In this document: positions 10,768 to 22,255 of the stretch, piece by piece
How the letters are laid out: each line of letters begins with the position of its first letter
Numbering within the stretch: position 1 is the stretch's first letter
Notes under the pieces: generated by a model
What the model was told of the DNA's origin: nothing
The model's database searches: none
Seen by the model: only the letters and a program-made list of their open reading frames with translations
Assembly: GCA_003116995.1 (NCBI GenBank)
Contig: BDSL01000035.1
Location: 806,001-870,000 of the forward strand
Direction: 5' to 3'
From: Yamagishiella unicocca
Lineage: Eukaryota; Chlorophyta; Chlorophyceae; Chlamydomonadales; Volvocaceae
DNA length: 64,000 bases
Made by a program: the position numbers and the translations under genes

Positions 10768-13700
10768 CTAGGCGCGCTTGAGCTTGGCGTCTACCCACTT
10801 GCCCAGCTTCTTGGGAGGGCTGCCGTACGCGATCGCGTAGACTGTGGCCAGGCAGACTGCGCCGCCCACAAAGTTGCCCAGGGTGGCCGGGATCAGGTTC
10901 TGCCAGATGAACTCTTTTGCAGTGATTGAGGCGCCCTGGGCCCAGGCCATCAAGAACAGAAACATGTTGGCGATGCAATGCTCGAAGCCTGTCGAAGTGG
11001 CGCAGGGGGAAGGAGGCGGAAGGGCGGGAGCGGGTGTGTATTATTTGTGTGCGTGTATGGGGGGGAGGTTGTGTCCATTCATGGGTGTGGGTGCCTGCGG
11101 ACGTGCATCGGTGCGGGAGGAGCGGTGCCCAGAGCGGGGAGGCGGGGAGGAGGCCATGGAATGATGGGTATTGGACAGAAACAGGTAATAGGTGCAGGAA
11201 AGCGGTACCGAGAGCGGGGGGGCGGGGGGGCGGGGGGAAGGCCATGAATTAGGCCGAGGGATGGAGGAATGAGATGGCGGCGGCGAAGACGTTGCCGAGA
11301 CCATAGGTTCCCCCCGCTACCTCCCCCTCACCCATCACATTCCTCACATCCTCACACCCCTCAACCCCCCCCGGCTCACCGATCATGGCGAAGGCGGAGA
11401 TGGGCAGCCAGACACCCACAGCCTTGCCAGTGAGGTCCTGCAAAGAGGGGGGAGGGAGAGGGGTGGTGGTGAGCTGCGGGGATGGAAGGTGGAGGTGGGA
11501 GGACCAAGGGCACGTGACAATGTGTTTGCCCTCTTTGCCCTCTTTGCTTCCTCCCGCTCTGATTAGCTATCCTGGTGGTCCCCGCCCGCTGCGCAATCGT
11601 CACCGGTCGCGGTAGATGTTTACACACACGACAGCTTTCGCGGCTTAGCGGTGCCTTGCCACCTGTTGCCCTCGCGCTCAGACTAACGTTCCAGATCAGT
11701 CGTCTCCCAGCCTCCCTTTCCCTCTCCCTGCCCCGGCCCCCCCCTTGCCCCGAAATCGACAAAGCCGCTTTAGGCCCACATACGACCTCCGGCAACCTCC
11801 CCCTGCCCCCCTGCCCCGCCCCCCTGCCCCCCCGCCCCCTGCCCCCCTGCCCCGCCCCCCTGCCCCCCTGCCCCGCCCCACCTGCGCAGCGTTGGCCATC
11901 CAAGTGGCGATACCGACCAGCCAGTTGGCGAAGATGCCTGGCAGGAGGGGGGAGGGGAGGACAGGGAGTATGGTTTATACAACACCTGCAATCTCGCACC
12001 CTGAATCCCCACTTGATACTTACGTGCAAGGGGGGTAGGCCACCGGCCCAGTGGGCACCCCCGCTCCCCCATCCTCCCCCGGAGCATCCCCCGTCGCCCA
12101 CCCTTCTGTTTCCCTGTGCCGGCCCCCAGGGGTTGCCCCTTCCCTCCCCCCCCGCCGCCTACCCTTGACGAATGTGGCCCCCCAGGGGTTGCCCCCCCCC
12201 GCCGCCTACCCTTGACGAATGTGGCCCCCCAGGGGTTGTCCCCCCCCAGCCTACCCTTGACGAATGTGGCCCCCCAGGGGTGGCTGATCTTGTCGTGGGC
12301 GGTCCGCAGCAGCGTCGTGTCCTTGTGGTCGTACACCGTGGAGGCCTTGAACAGCCCCACCATGGCGGCGCAGCCGATGAAGTTGCCCCACCAGCTGATG
12401 AACAGCATGCGGAGCACATCCATGACGCCGACCTGCGGGGGGAGGCAGGTGGGGGGTTGCGAGGCAGGTGGGGTGGAGGGGGATTCCGAGGAAGACCCCT
12501 GGATGCCAGAAACAACCGTTTAGAACAGACGTTTTGAGATGCATGCTGGAGAACTGGGTTGGGGAGGTGGAATGGAGGTGGTGGTGTGTCGGGTTTCCTC
12601 GCATCCCCCTCCAACCCGTTGTCCGTACACGGGTTTCTTCCCTCCCCTTCCACTACCGTCACCTCGTCCTGGACCCCTTCGCTGCCCCCCCTCACCTTGC
12701 CCTCCCACCACGCCGCCGCCATGTACGCGCACAGGCTGGTGTACAAGTCCGCCCCGCACACGATGATGGTGGTGAAGCCGAAGGGGAAGCCCACCGCGCC
12801 AAACACCAGCTTGAACAGTCCGTAGTTCTCGTCGTCGTCGCTGCCCACACCCGGGGCCTGGGACAGATTGCCGCCAATGAGCAGGCAGGTCGAGTACCCG
12901 AATCCTGAAGGAGGGTGTGTGTGTGGAACGCGGGTATGGGGTGGGGAGGAAGAGGTGGCACCCGCGGGCGCAGGAGTGGAAACAGGGGCACCGCTGAACG
13001 GGCCAGATTGGTGGGGGGCCGGGGTCAGCAGGTGGGGGTTGGAGGCGGCTGGTCAGGCCAGGCCAGGGAGGGTCAGGCCAGGGCACGTAATGTCGTACAA
13101 TGCGCAGCACGCTACTAAAGAGCACGGCCCCAGCGGCCCCACTATAGAGAGGCCTTATGTACGCCCCCCCCCCCCCATGCGGTCTCACCCACGTAGCAGC
13201 CGGCGATGATCGTGAGCGTCCAGATCTTGTACCAGGGGTAGCGGGACTTCTCCTCGCCTGGAGCAAAAGCACCAGCAGCAAACCGGCAGGAGGGGCAGGG
13301 AGGGAAGGGCGCGTCGAGCAGGGGACAGTGCTTGGTGGCGGATAACGCTCAGGGTGAGAGAACGACGAAGCAACAGCCGCGCGACACCGGGCGGGGCTGG
13401 GCAGCCTGGGTGTGGGGTACGACAGGCTTGGCAGCCGAGGACCCTCAGCAGGCCGGCCCTCCCTCCCCCGTAACTCGGCTGGCAACCAGGCACTCAGCAC
13501 CCTAGGTAGGTGGTGGTGGTGGAGGCGGTAATGGAGGTGGTGGTGGAGGTAATTGTGGGGTGCTTGTGGAACCAGGTATTCAATGGCCCCCGTCCCCCGG
13601 GGTCTAGTTCTAGCAACGCCTTTCGCCCGAGCTACCTGGGAGGGCAGTCTTCACTGAAGTCAGGCCCCCCTCCTCACTGTCCCCGCGCAGCGCCCCCTGC

Positions 13701-14443
13701 TCCTAAAGCAGGCAGGGCGCAGGGCCGCCCCTACAGCAGGCCGAGTCCACAACCTACCCCAGCCCGCCAGCCTCCCTACCCATCCATCCACCCAGTCAGC
13801 CAATGGGTCCGTTTGCAGGGCAGGCAGGCCGGTGTACGGGCATGCCGGCAGGCCGGTGTACGAGCAGGCCGGCAGGCCGGTGAACGAGCAGGCCAGCAGG
13901 CCGGTGTACGAGCAGCAGCCAGCCACCCACCGTGATGGGCGCACTCCGCGTAGATCTCCGCTGGGGAGAGGATGAAGCTGCTCTTGATCGACACGGCCTG
14001 CGACACAGCGACAGTCGAGGGGGTTAAGGGGGGGAAGCAGTGAACCGATACAGGAGAGAGATCAGAGAGGAAGGTGGGTGGAGAGCCGGTCTGGAGACGC
14101 GCGCGATTGAGGTTGCATGCGGGAAATTGAGGAAAGCCCGTGGACTAGGAAGCCGATAAGGAAACCACTCAGAACGCACGTTTGATAACGCATGCTGGAG
14201 ACCTTGGTTAAGGAACTGAGAACCGGGGGTCGCGTGTCAACCCCCGGCGGCGGAGGGGAAGCAGTTGGAAAGGTGCAAGGGGGGAGCAGGTGGGGCGCAG
14301 AAGGCGGTGGGACAGCGGAAGCGGCGTGGGTGCGCTCTGAATTGTGGTGGTTGAAGGGGCGCATATGCGTAAAGGGGGCGCAGCCAGGGATGATGCCGTA
14401 CCTCGAAGGCGGCACTGTGGTGGCCAGCGGGCCACTGGGGCAT
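10768..14443 (-). CDS. formate/nitrite transporter family protein, NAR1 type
   Basis: Eight exons join in phase: 14443-14402, 13997-13931, 13257-13189, 12904-12696, 12432-12255, 11937-11882, 11437-11380 and 10988-10768, giving 299 aa. The product is a six-helix FNT channel subunit; related Chlamydomonas NAR1 proteins move nitrite or bicarbonate across plasma or plastid membranes. Family marks seen in order: SPAEIYAECAHHG near the N-terminus, the GFPFGFTTIIVCGADLYT block, FISWWGNFIGCAAM, FANWLVGIATWMA, the GFEHCIANMF motif and NLIPATLGNFVGGAV. The C-terminus is basic (KLGKWVDAKLKRA). The start is the only ATG in its frame, directly after CTTGCAG, so a 5'-UTR intron is possible. No plastid transit peptide is obvious, unlike NAR1.2/LCIA, so plasma membrane is more likely. 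Which NAR1 paralogue it is cannot be told. Confidence 0.88.
11800..11880. repeat. C-rich minisatellite (CCCCTGCCCCGCCC units)
   Basis: Irregular repeats of CCCCTGCC and CCCGCCCC fill the intron just downstream of the transporter exon ending at 11882. On the transcribed minus strand this is a run of G tracts right after the splice donor, which could form G-quadruplexes. Confidence 0.8.
12159..12283. repeat. tandem duplication of an exon end with its splice donor
   Basis: Three copies start at 12159, 12206 and 12251 (spacing 47 and 45). On the minus strand each reads the end of the exon (GGGGCCACATTCGTCAAGG) followed by GTAGGC. The copy at 12251 is the real donor of the transporter exon; the other two lie in the intron. 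A partial fourth copy sits near 12122. Confidence 0.85.
13823..13917. repeat. about 24-bp minisatellite (GCAGGCCGGTGTACGAGCAG), 4 units
   Basis: Four imperfect units lie in the intron between the second and third transporter exons. Confidence 0.85.
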
Positions 14444-14519
14444 CTGCAAGGGGTGCAGATGGGCGGGAGGGAATGTATCGCTGGAGGTGTGGGAGGAAGA
14501 CGTTTGGCGCACGGTGACG

Positions 14520-15600
14520 ACATTCGCTGTACTGACATGTGATGAATGAAGCCCCTGGATTCAGAGTTCACGGGTTGATAACTGCTATGCATATGCAACT
14601 CAACCCCTGTCGCGCGTGTAAACGGGCGTCAATTCCTTTTGCCCATCTGCACGTGCGGCAATCCTTGCGACGCCCACCACGGACTAGACGCGCAGGACGC
14701 GCTACCATTTCTCAAGCTAGTTATAGCAGCAATGAGCACACCGAACTGATTGCGTGATGGGTTGCAGTACAAGGGTTAAGCCCGATACGTTCCTGCCAAC
14801 GCCAGTACGCCACCCCGGGCTGAGGCCAATACGACTACAAGAAACGTACCGGCGCTGATAATGTTACGGCTCCAACGTGCCTTGCGCCAGAGTTAGGGTC
14901 CAGGTTCTTCGTTGTCCCTGACCTCAATCCCAGTCCAGTCGTTTTGCGTGAGGGGTCTAAAGGCTCATCAGCGTTTGTATACCGATTGCCTTGTGTAAAA
15001 TGCTCGTCGAGGTACACACGCCCACCCGGCGCTTCGTCCGAGCTCTGCGCATCACGCGATGGGATTAGAAGTTTCCGAGAGGATGGCCGCGCGTCCCAGC
15101 TCTTTACAGTACACACACCTCAGAAGCTCCAACTTCCATCACAATGCCTGCGTCAGCATCGCTTGACGTGTGATAGCCATCACCGTTGCCATTAGCGCCG
15201 TTCGCCTTCATGGCTATCGCAACACCGTGGCAGGGTAAATCAATATTTCGATATAGGAAATATGAAGCGTAGGGTGATCTCGCGACAGACCTCTAACTTG
15301 CGGGGCGTGCAGAGCTACAGACTATTTCAATACTCACTTACAGTACGTGGTCGCGCCCCCTTAAAGGAGGACGGATTCAAAAGCAATACTCAGCTCCAGC
15401 TGCTGGTCCACAGCAACGCACGTATTGCGCAATTGCAAGAAACCTATTCGTACGGAGTGCAGTACCCTCCACTGTTGGGCTGCCACTGTCTAACGCGATT
15501 CGGCATCCAAATAGAGGTAATTGTGAGGAACCGATTGGTATTGTAATGATGTTGTAAGCGACATATTGGTGTACGTTGGTTTGAAGTCTTTCTAGCCCTG
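14520..15600. other. intergenic spacer between divergent genes
   Basis: About 1.1 kb between the transporter start and the AT-hook gene. It should hold both promoters. I see no convincing ORF, RNA gene or repeat in it. Confidence 0.5.
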
Positions 15601-15609
15601 CCTTATGCA

Positions 15610-18600
15610 ATGGCCCATAACATTTGCGTCACCAGCGCGTGCACGAGTGCCAGTTCGCGCACGCTCGTCGGCCTTGGCACACAGCAGTGCCGGCTGTGCG
15701 CGCGACTAAAGCTCACGGTCTCTGACCCGCGCCGGTCCTTTCTCGGAACCTGCCATAATGTTATCTTTGACCCGGGGCAGATGCGCGCAATGCCGACGGG
15801 TGTGTCGCCGAACACCGCTTCTCCCGGAAGCCGCCGCCGCCCGCAACGAAACATGGAGCCAAATGCTGAGCAACTGCGGCCGCAGCAGCACCTCCTTCCA
15901 CAGCCGCCACAGCGCAAGGGGGAAGACAGCCCGCCGGCAGCCGCCAGCAGCTCTGCAGCAACAGCACGTCGACGCGCACAGCTCGGTTCCGCCCGCGCGG
16001 CGTCGCCACCACCGCCACGGCCGCCTCCGAACGCCACCCCGCTCCCAAACTTTGACCAGCTCAACGCACTCATACCCACCATCAGCCTGGACGACATCCT
16101 CGCCGGCAAGCCGCTGCCAGCCGACGTATCGGCGGGCTCCGGAACTCCGGCGCGTGCTGTCGTAGACGCTGCGTCCCCCTTTCCGCCCCTTGAGCGCCCG
16201 GCAGCCTCAGTGCTACAACGTCGCGCTTTGCGCCCATGGGAGAAGGCGCCGCTAGCGGCGCCGCCTCCTCCACAACCCGCAGCGGAGGTCGCGGACCAGG
16301 CAGCAGGGCCCGACGCCGCCTCGGCTGCAGCCAAGGGTGCGGCCGCGGCCGCCACTGCCGCCGCCGCCGCTGCTGCCGCTGCCCTCCTTGCTGTTGGTGG
16401 CAGCAAGGGTCGGCAGGCCGGCAGCACCGGCGCTTCAGTTTCCAGAGCAGCCGCAGCGGCACCTGCAGCACCCGGTGCGCGCGCCTCGTCACCGGGGTCA
16501 AGCCCGCTGAGCGCGCAGCCCGTACCGCCGGCACCCAATAGGCCGGACCAGGGCGGTGATGTGTGGGGGACCGAAGAGCCCTGCCGCCCAGCTACGACGC
16601 CTTCAGCCGCGGCCGCAGCAGCAGCAGCGGCTGGGCTTGGCTTGTTACCAAGGCCAGCTACACCTCACCGGATAAGTCGTTCGGCGAGCACATCCACCAG
16701 CTCCTCGAGAGTAGCAGGAATAGCAGTAGCAGGAACAGCAGTAGCAGGGATGGGGGCGGATGCACGGCGACGAGCTTGGCAAGCGGGGCTGCCGGCAGCT
16801 GGAGCCGCCGTCGGGGCCCAGCAGACGCAGCCAGTGGCGTCGGCATTGCGGCCTGTGGCGCGGGGAGTTCCGACTGGTTCCGGAGCGGCCGCGGCCGTGG
16901 TCTCGGAGCGCGGGGCGCACGGCGTCGAAGCGGCGGAGGCGGTGAGGCCGGCGGAGCAGCCGGTGGCTTGCTCTGCAGGCAGCGTGACGGCGGCGGCGGC
17001 GACGGCGACGGCGACGATGCCAGCGGAAGTGACGTCAGCGTCAGGGCCGGTGGAACTTGTCGTACGGTCCAGCCGGGCGCCTCGGTCCCTCCGGGTGCGC
17101 AGCCAGGAGTGGGTGGCGGCCAAGGAAGCGGCGGAGGCGGCGGATGGTGTCGCCGCAGCCGCCGCCGCTGCGTCCGCTGGCAAGAGTTCTGGTGGCGGCC
17201 AGGAGCTGTTCATCGGCCGTCAGTGGGAGCTGCAGCTGCCGCCCGTCAGCAGTGGCAGCAGCGGGAGCAGCAGCGGGAAAGGGGAGGGGGTCCCGTCATG
17301 GCCAGTTGGAGGCGCGGATGCCCAGCCGCAAGCCTGGCGGGGGGTGCGGAGCGCAACAGGCGCTGCCAGCAGCGGCGGCGGTTGTGGGCCCCAGCTGGCT
17401 AACTGGCCGCCGCCTCCAGAGCCATGGAGGCTGCAGCAGCAGCAGCAGCAGTTACCGGCGCGAGGGGATCGGGAGCCGTGGCTGGCGCCGGCCGGCGCCA
17501 GCGGCCGCGGTGCGCTGCCAGCAGCGGCGCTGGACCCTCCCCATCAGCCGTGGCCGGAGGCGGTTTCGGAGCCGCGCGGCGTGCTCGTATTGCATGAGGC
17601 GCCGCTCCGGAGCGCGATCGATGCGGCGGCGGCGGACCAGCGGTTGGGCCTCGTCAGCAGGGTGCGGCCCGGGCAGGGCGGCGCCGCGGCGCGGGACTCT
17701 GTTGGGCTGGCGGAGGCGGCCCGGGTCGTGTCGCCGTCGCAGCTGCCAAAGACAGTGGACCAGGCGACGTGGCGGATGCATGCTGCCGTACTATTTCCGG
17801 AGCTGTACGACGCGGAGTGGCATGGCTGCCTGTTCGACTTCCTCTTTGAGCTCTGGCCGGAGGTTGGCCGCGCCCATGTGACTGCCGCCGGCGGCGGCGG
17901 CGCCGCGCGCCGGCGCCTGCTGCTGACCACGGACGCCGAGCTGGCGGAGGCGCTGGCGGCGGAGACCGGCGCGCCGCCGCCAGTGCCGCCGCCGACGGCG
18001 TCCCGGAAGGAGCGCGCGGCGCAGCTGGTCGAGGCGGCGTACGGCTTCGCGGCGCTGTGCGCCGCCTCCCTGGACTTTGCCGTACGCAGCGCGCTGGTGG
18101 TTTCGGTGCTGGACTGCATGGACGACCATGACGTACTGACGGAGCAGCTGGCGGCCCGGCTGCCGCCGCCGGTGGTGCTGCGGCTGCTGGTGCCGCTGGT
18201 GGGGCGCTTCCAGCCGCCCTGGGTGGTGGACGAGTGGCTGGCGGCGGTGGAGGAGGCGCTCCCTGGTTACGTGACCGTCTCCACTGTCCCCCGGCGCTGG
18301 GAGGAGCTGATGCAGCGGCTGCAGCAGGCGCAGGTGGGTGTGCGGCGTGGGGCTGACCGGGGAGGGGGTGGGGCTGACGTGGGGCTGACCGGGAGCTTTG
18401 GTGCCGTCCTCCTTCGATGTCGCTGTCGTCGTCCTTGCGACGCCTTCCTCCGCTTCGCACGCACTGGTTGCGTGGGGGAACCACCGCAATCAAGACTATG
18501 ACGGACGACGACTTTCCATGCCGAGCCCCCGGCGAGGAGGAGGGGCCGGCGCAGAGAGCGCGAGAAGGGCATCGTGTCTTCCCTGTCCCGGGCGGAAGAG

Positions 18601-19237
18601 AAATCCCGAACGTTACCTCCCCGCCCACCCCCTCCTCCCAACCGCCACCCCCCCACAGATGGTTCACCCGTGCGCGGGTCTCGGGGTGCTCCACACGGTG
18701 CTCCACTTCGACCGGGAGGCGGCAGAAGAGCGCCAGCACCAGCCCCGGACGCAGCTGCCGCTGCCCGAGGAGCCGCGGTCACCGACGGAGGCCGACGCGG
18801 AGGCGCACGCGGCGGCAAGCCGGGGGCCCGATGCCGGGGATGAGCCAGCTGCAGCACGCGGCGCGAAGCGCAGCAGACGTCGCAGCGCCGGCAGCGGTAG
18901 CGGCAGCGGCAGTGCAATTGACAACCTGGGCGGTGGTGATGGTGCGGAGGGCGGCGCAGTCGCGGGTTCTTCGGGTGCGAGTGCGGAGGCGAAGCCGAAG
19001 CGGCGAGGCCGGCCCCCGCGAGCGCAGCAGGCGGCAGTGGCAGTAGCGGCAGCGTCGGTGAAGGGGGCGCCAAGAGGGGCGGAGGAAGCGGGTGAGGGAC
19101 GGCCGGCGGTGGAAGGCGGGGTTGAGGGGCAGTCGCAGGATGACACGGGCCGGCAGAACGGCCCGGAGGTGACGGAGGTGAAGCGGCGGCGGGCGGCTGG
19201 CGGGCGGGCGGGGGGCGAGCGGCTGGGGGTGCAGTAG
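15610..19237 (+). CDS. large low-complexity AT-hook protein, function unknown
   Basis: Two exons, 15610-18333 and 18659-19237, join in phase 0 (donor GTGGGT, acceptor CCCACAG) for 1100 aa. Residues 60-720 are rich in Ala, Ser, Gly, Pro and Gln, with poly-Ala runs and a short poly-Gln, and look disordered. About 724-908 is the one compact part. It begins MHAAVLFPELYDAEW, is rich in Leu and Val, and reads as helical; I do not recognise it. The second exon ends in a disordered tail with a clear AT-hook (KPKRRGRPPRA, about 1020) and a basic VKRRRAAG patch, which suggests minor-groove DNA binding in the nucleus. The true start could be a later ATG (15781 or 15852), since the first 60 residues are not distinctive. 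Reading straight through the donor gives a 963-aa frame that I regard as intron read-through. Confidence 0.65.
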
Positions 19238-19637
19238 GTGATCCTCGCCCAGGCGGGAGGAGAGGGGGATATACACAGTGTGGGATGAGGAGGGGCTAAG
19301 AGCAGCTCAGTCGAGCAGGTAGTCGCAGCGCCACGGATAGAATAGGCAGGACTGTGAATAGGACACACATCTGAGTTGACGCCGTACAGCCTTGGCCACC
19401 TGTGCGGCGTTAAGGGGGGGGGCAGCCGCCGCGACGAGCAGGTCTTAAGCCGGTAGTAGGCTGGCGGGCGAGCGCGGGTTGCGAGGTGGCGGGGTGGGTG
19501 CGGGCAGGTGGGTGCGGGCAGGTGGTTTTGACCCCAGGACCATGTCGTACAGAGCGGACAGGGCCCGGGCTGGGCCGCCTGCCGCTGTGTGGGCGGTGTC
19601 TTGCGCTGGCGCATGTGAAGCAACGGCGTCTCCACTG

Positions 19638-19642
19638 TTACA
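19638..19642 (-). terminator. poly(A) signal TGTAA, candidate for the carboxypeptidase gene
   Basis: TGTAA on the minus strand (TTACA on +), about 600 nt past the stop at 20241, a usual 3'-UTR length in Chlamydomonas. Confidence 0.4.
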
Positions 19643-20240
19643 GCTACGGTGCCGGTACCGGTACTGGCGCCCCGACCTCAGCCAGGGATAGTCATGGGGC
19701 GACCGGTTTCGACGGGCGAGCAGCTGGGCACTGCACCGCACCACCGCCGGCGCAATATGCTGTCCCCCGACACGCAGCCACCGAAGCACTGGGTTCCTGG
19801 GTTAGCCGGATGGCACTCCGGCCCCCAGGTGCGCACTTCATACCGGACATGCTTCGTACCCGACAACCCCTTCCAGGGGTCCGCCAGCACGTCGTGAGTA
19901 CGCACAGGCAGCAACGACGGGGTCTACGACGGGGCATCCCACAGGGGCGGCTACCTTCCTACTTCTTATGTACAATGGACTCGGCTAAGCAGGGCTAGGC
20001 GCATACCATAGATGCTATTATGCTACGTGATCGAATAACAAAGATAGCCGTGGCGATCGTCTGGCGCTGGCACTGCAGCCACTCGTCGACGAATGCAAGC
20101 TGACAGCACCTCGTGTACATGAGGGTCTCTCTCATAAGCAAGACACGAAGATGACATGCCTAAACATCACAAGCTCGCTGCTCCAACGACACATCACACA
20201 AACATGCGCCTTCTCCAACATGCGTTCGTACTGTACGGTC

Positions 20241-22220
20241 TTATTTTGTCCTTGCCGTACTATTGCGCCGCAGCGCGAACAGCATCCTCTCCACCGCCAG
20301 ACCGTGCAGGCCCTCCCCGGACACAACCCCATCGCGCCCGAGAGCCAGCGTCGCGCGCAGGCTGATCACATCATACGACACGCTGGCATTCCTGGGGTCG
20401 TACGGTCGTACCACGAACACGTAATCCACCCCGGGTGCCATTGACTTGAAGAAGTACCCCCCGCGCGCCGCGTCCGCAGTGGTGCCGCGCACGCCGGGCG
20501 GCTGGGACACGGTTACGTTGGCGGCCAGCGACCCACGGGTCGCCGCGTCCACCACACGCGCCCGCAGGCCCATGCGCGCCAGCTCCATCAGGCGCAGCAT
20601 GGCGCGATGGTTGGCCTCCCACAGGTCGGGCAGGCTGGTGGCGGGCGGGTCCTTTTCCATGTGGAGCTCCAGTGTGAGCTGCAGCCGCTGCAGCGAGTGA
20701 TAGACCCAGTCCTGCGCAGGAGTATGGCACGAAGTGATATTCGTACGGTGCGGCAGCCGGCTTTTGAGGCGTGTCGCATCGCCATACGAGCAGCACAGGC
20801 GCCCCCAAGCCACCGCACGTCCGCAGCAAACCGCAACTTCCGTGCCGCCGCCGCCGCCGCCGCCGCCGCCGCAAACCGTACCAGCCGCTTTGGCGTCGAC
20901 GCACGTGTGCAGGGATGCTCTCGTCCAGCACACACAACAAACCGTTGCACAACGTCTTACTCTCACCTACCGGCTTCACAGGTTTCCTCTCTACTCCCCC
21001 TCCTCCGGCCTCCAACCAGCTTACACAGGTCGCCTACTGGGCTATCGGTTGCTTCGTTTCCTGTCCCCGGGCCGCACCTGCATCGAGCCCAGCACCGGGT
21101 ACCAGGTGGCCCCCTGCACGGTGCCGTTGACGAAGGGCGGGACGCGGTCGGCAGCCATGACCGGGTTGGATGCGGAGTAGGCGGCAGCCAGCAGCGCGGG
21201 CAGGGGCTCCTCGCCGGTGGGGCAGGAGTGGAGCTCGCCCTGCAGAGGCCGAGGAGGGGACGGAGGGGTTGCAAAGGAAGGCGATGGCGTCTTGGGTGGG
21301 TTCTGGTTTCGGAGCTTGGCGGGGGATTTGAGGTCAGACAATGCGGGGTCTGCGGAACCTGCTGGGTTGGAAGCTGGGTCGAAAACAGTCCGCAACAAAA
21401 CCCTTTGCCACCCCGAAGGCCGCCAAATCCCAACTTCCAAGCCATGCGCCGTACGGCACGGCGCGCGTCAGCACGGCTTTGTCGTACCAGGCTGTCGCAC
21501 GCGTCCAGCGGGTAGTTGGCCACCACGGCGCCGCCGTGCAAGTTGGCCGACAGGTCGGGGGGATGGTACGACAGGTGGGACGAAACCGCCACCGCCTCCG
21601 GCTGGAGGCTGAAGTTCCCCATCTGCCGAAGCGCGGCGGTAAGGAGGTGGGAGTCGGAGAGCGGAGTAAGTGTGTGGGGGGGGCCAGAAGGGCGGGGAAG
21701 AGCTGCGGGCTGGGGAAGGGGACTAGGGGAGAGAGACCGACCCACGGGTCCACAGAGGACGACGAGGTCTGATGCACCCCACCGCCTGCTGAGGACCGGC
21801 CCAGCATCCTCGCGTGAGCCCCCTCATGGCTGCCATGCTTCCTCCAGTCTCCCGAGGAAGGGACGCTCAAGCACCTGACCATCTAGGCTGCCTCACCTCA
21901 TGCCACCATCATCCCCTCTGCTTCCCCTCCCGTACGGCCACACCCATTCAGGCCCACCTCCTCCCTTCACACCGCCTCCTCCCCCATCACCCTGTCCCTA
22001 CCCCCGGCGTCTACACCCCCCCCCGTCCGCGCACGCGTCCCGCTGTCCGAAGGCTACGCACCCGCTACATATCCCCAATCGCGTTACCGGTTCTACTATT
22101 GTAACCCCCCGTCCTACCAGAGCCCATCCGGCAGCTGCGGGGTACCGCGGGCCGCCTTGGCGATCCTCACTCAGAGCGCGACTGCGGGGGGGCTTGGCTG
22201 CTCCCAGCGGTGGTGGCGGC

Positions 22221-22255
<35 letters not shown>

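Noticed and set aside
15603..16538. 311-aa minus-strand frame opposite the AT-hook gene
   Set aside because: It is the mirror of Ala/Pro/Arg-rich coding sequence on the other strand, with no domain or splice support.
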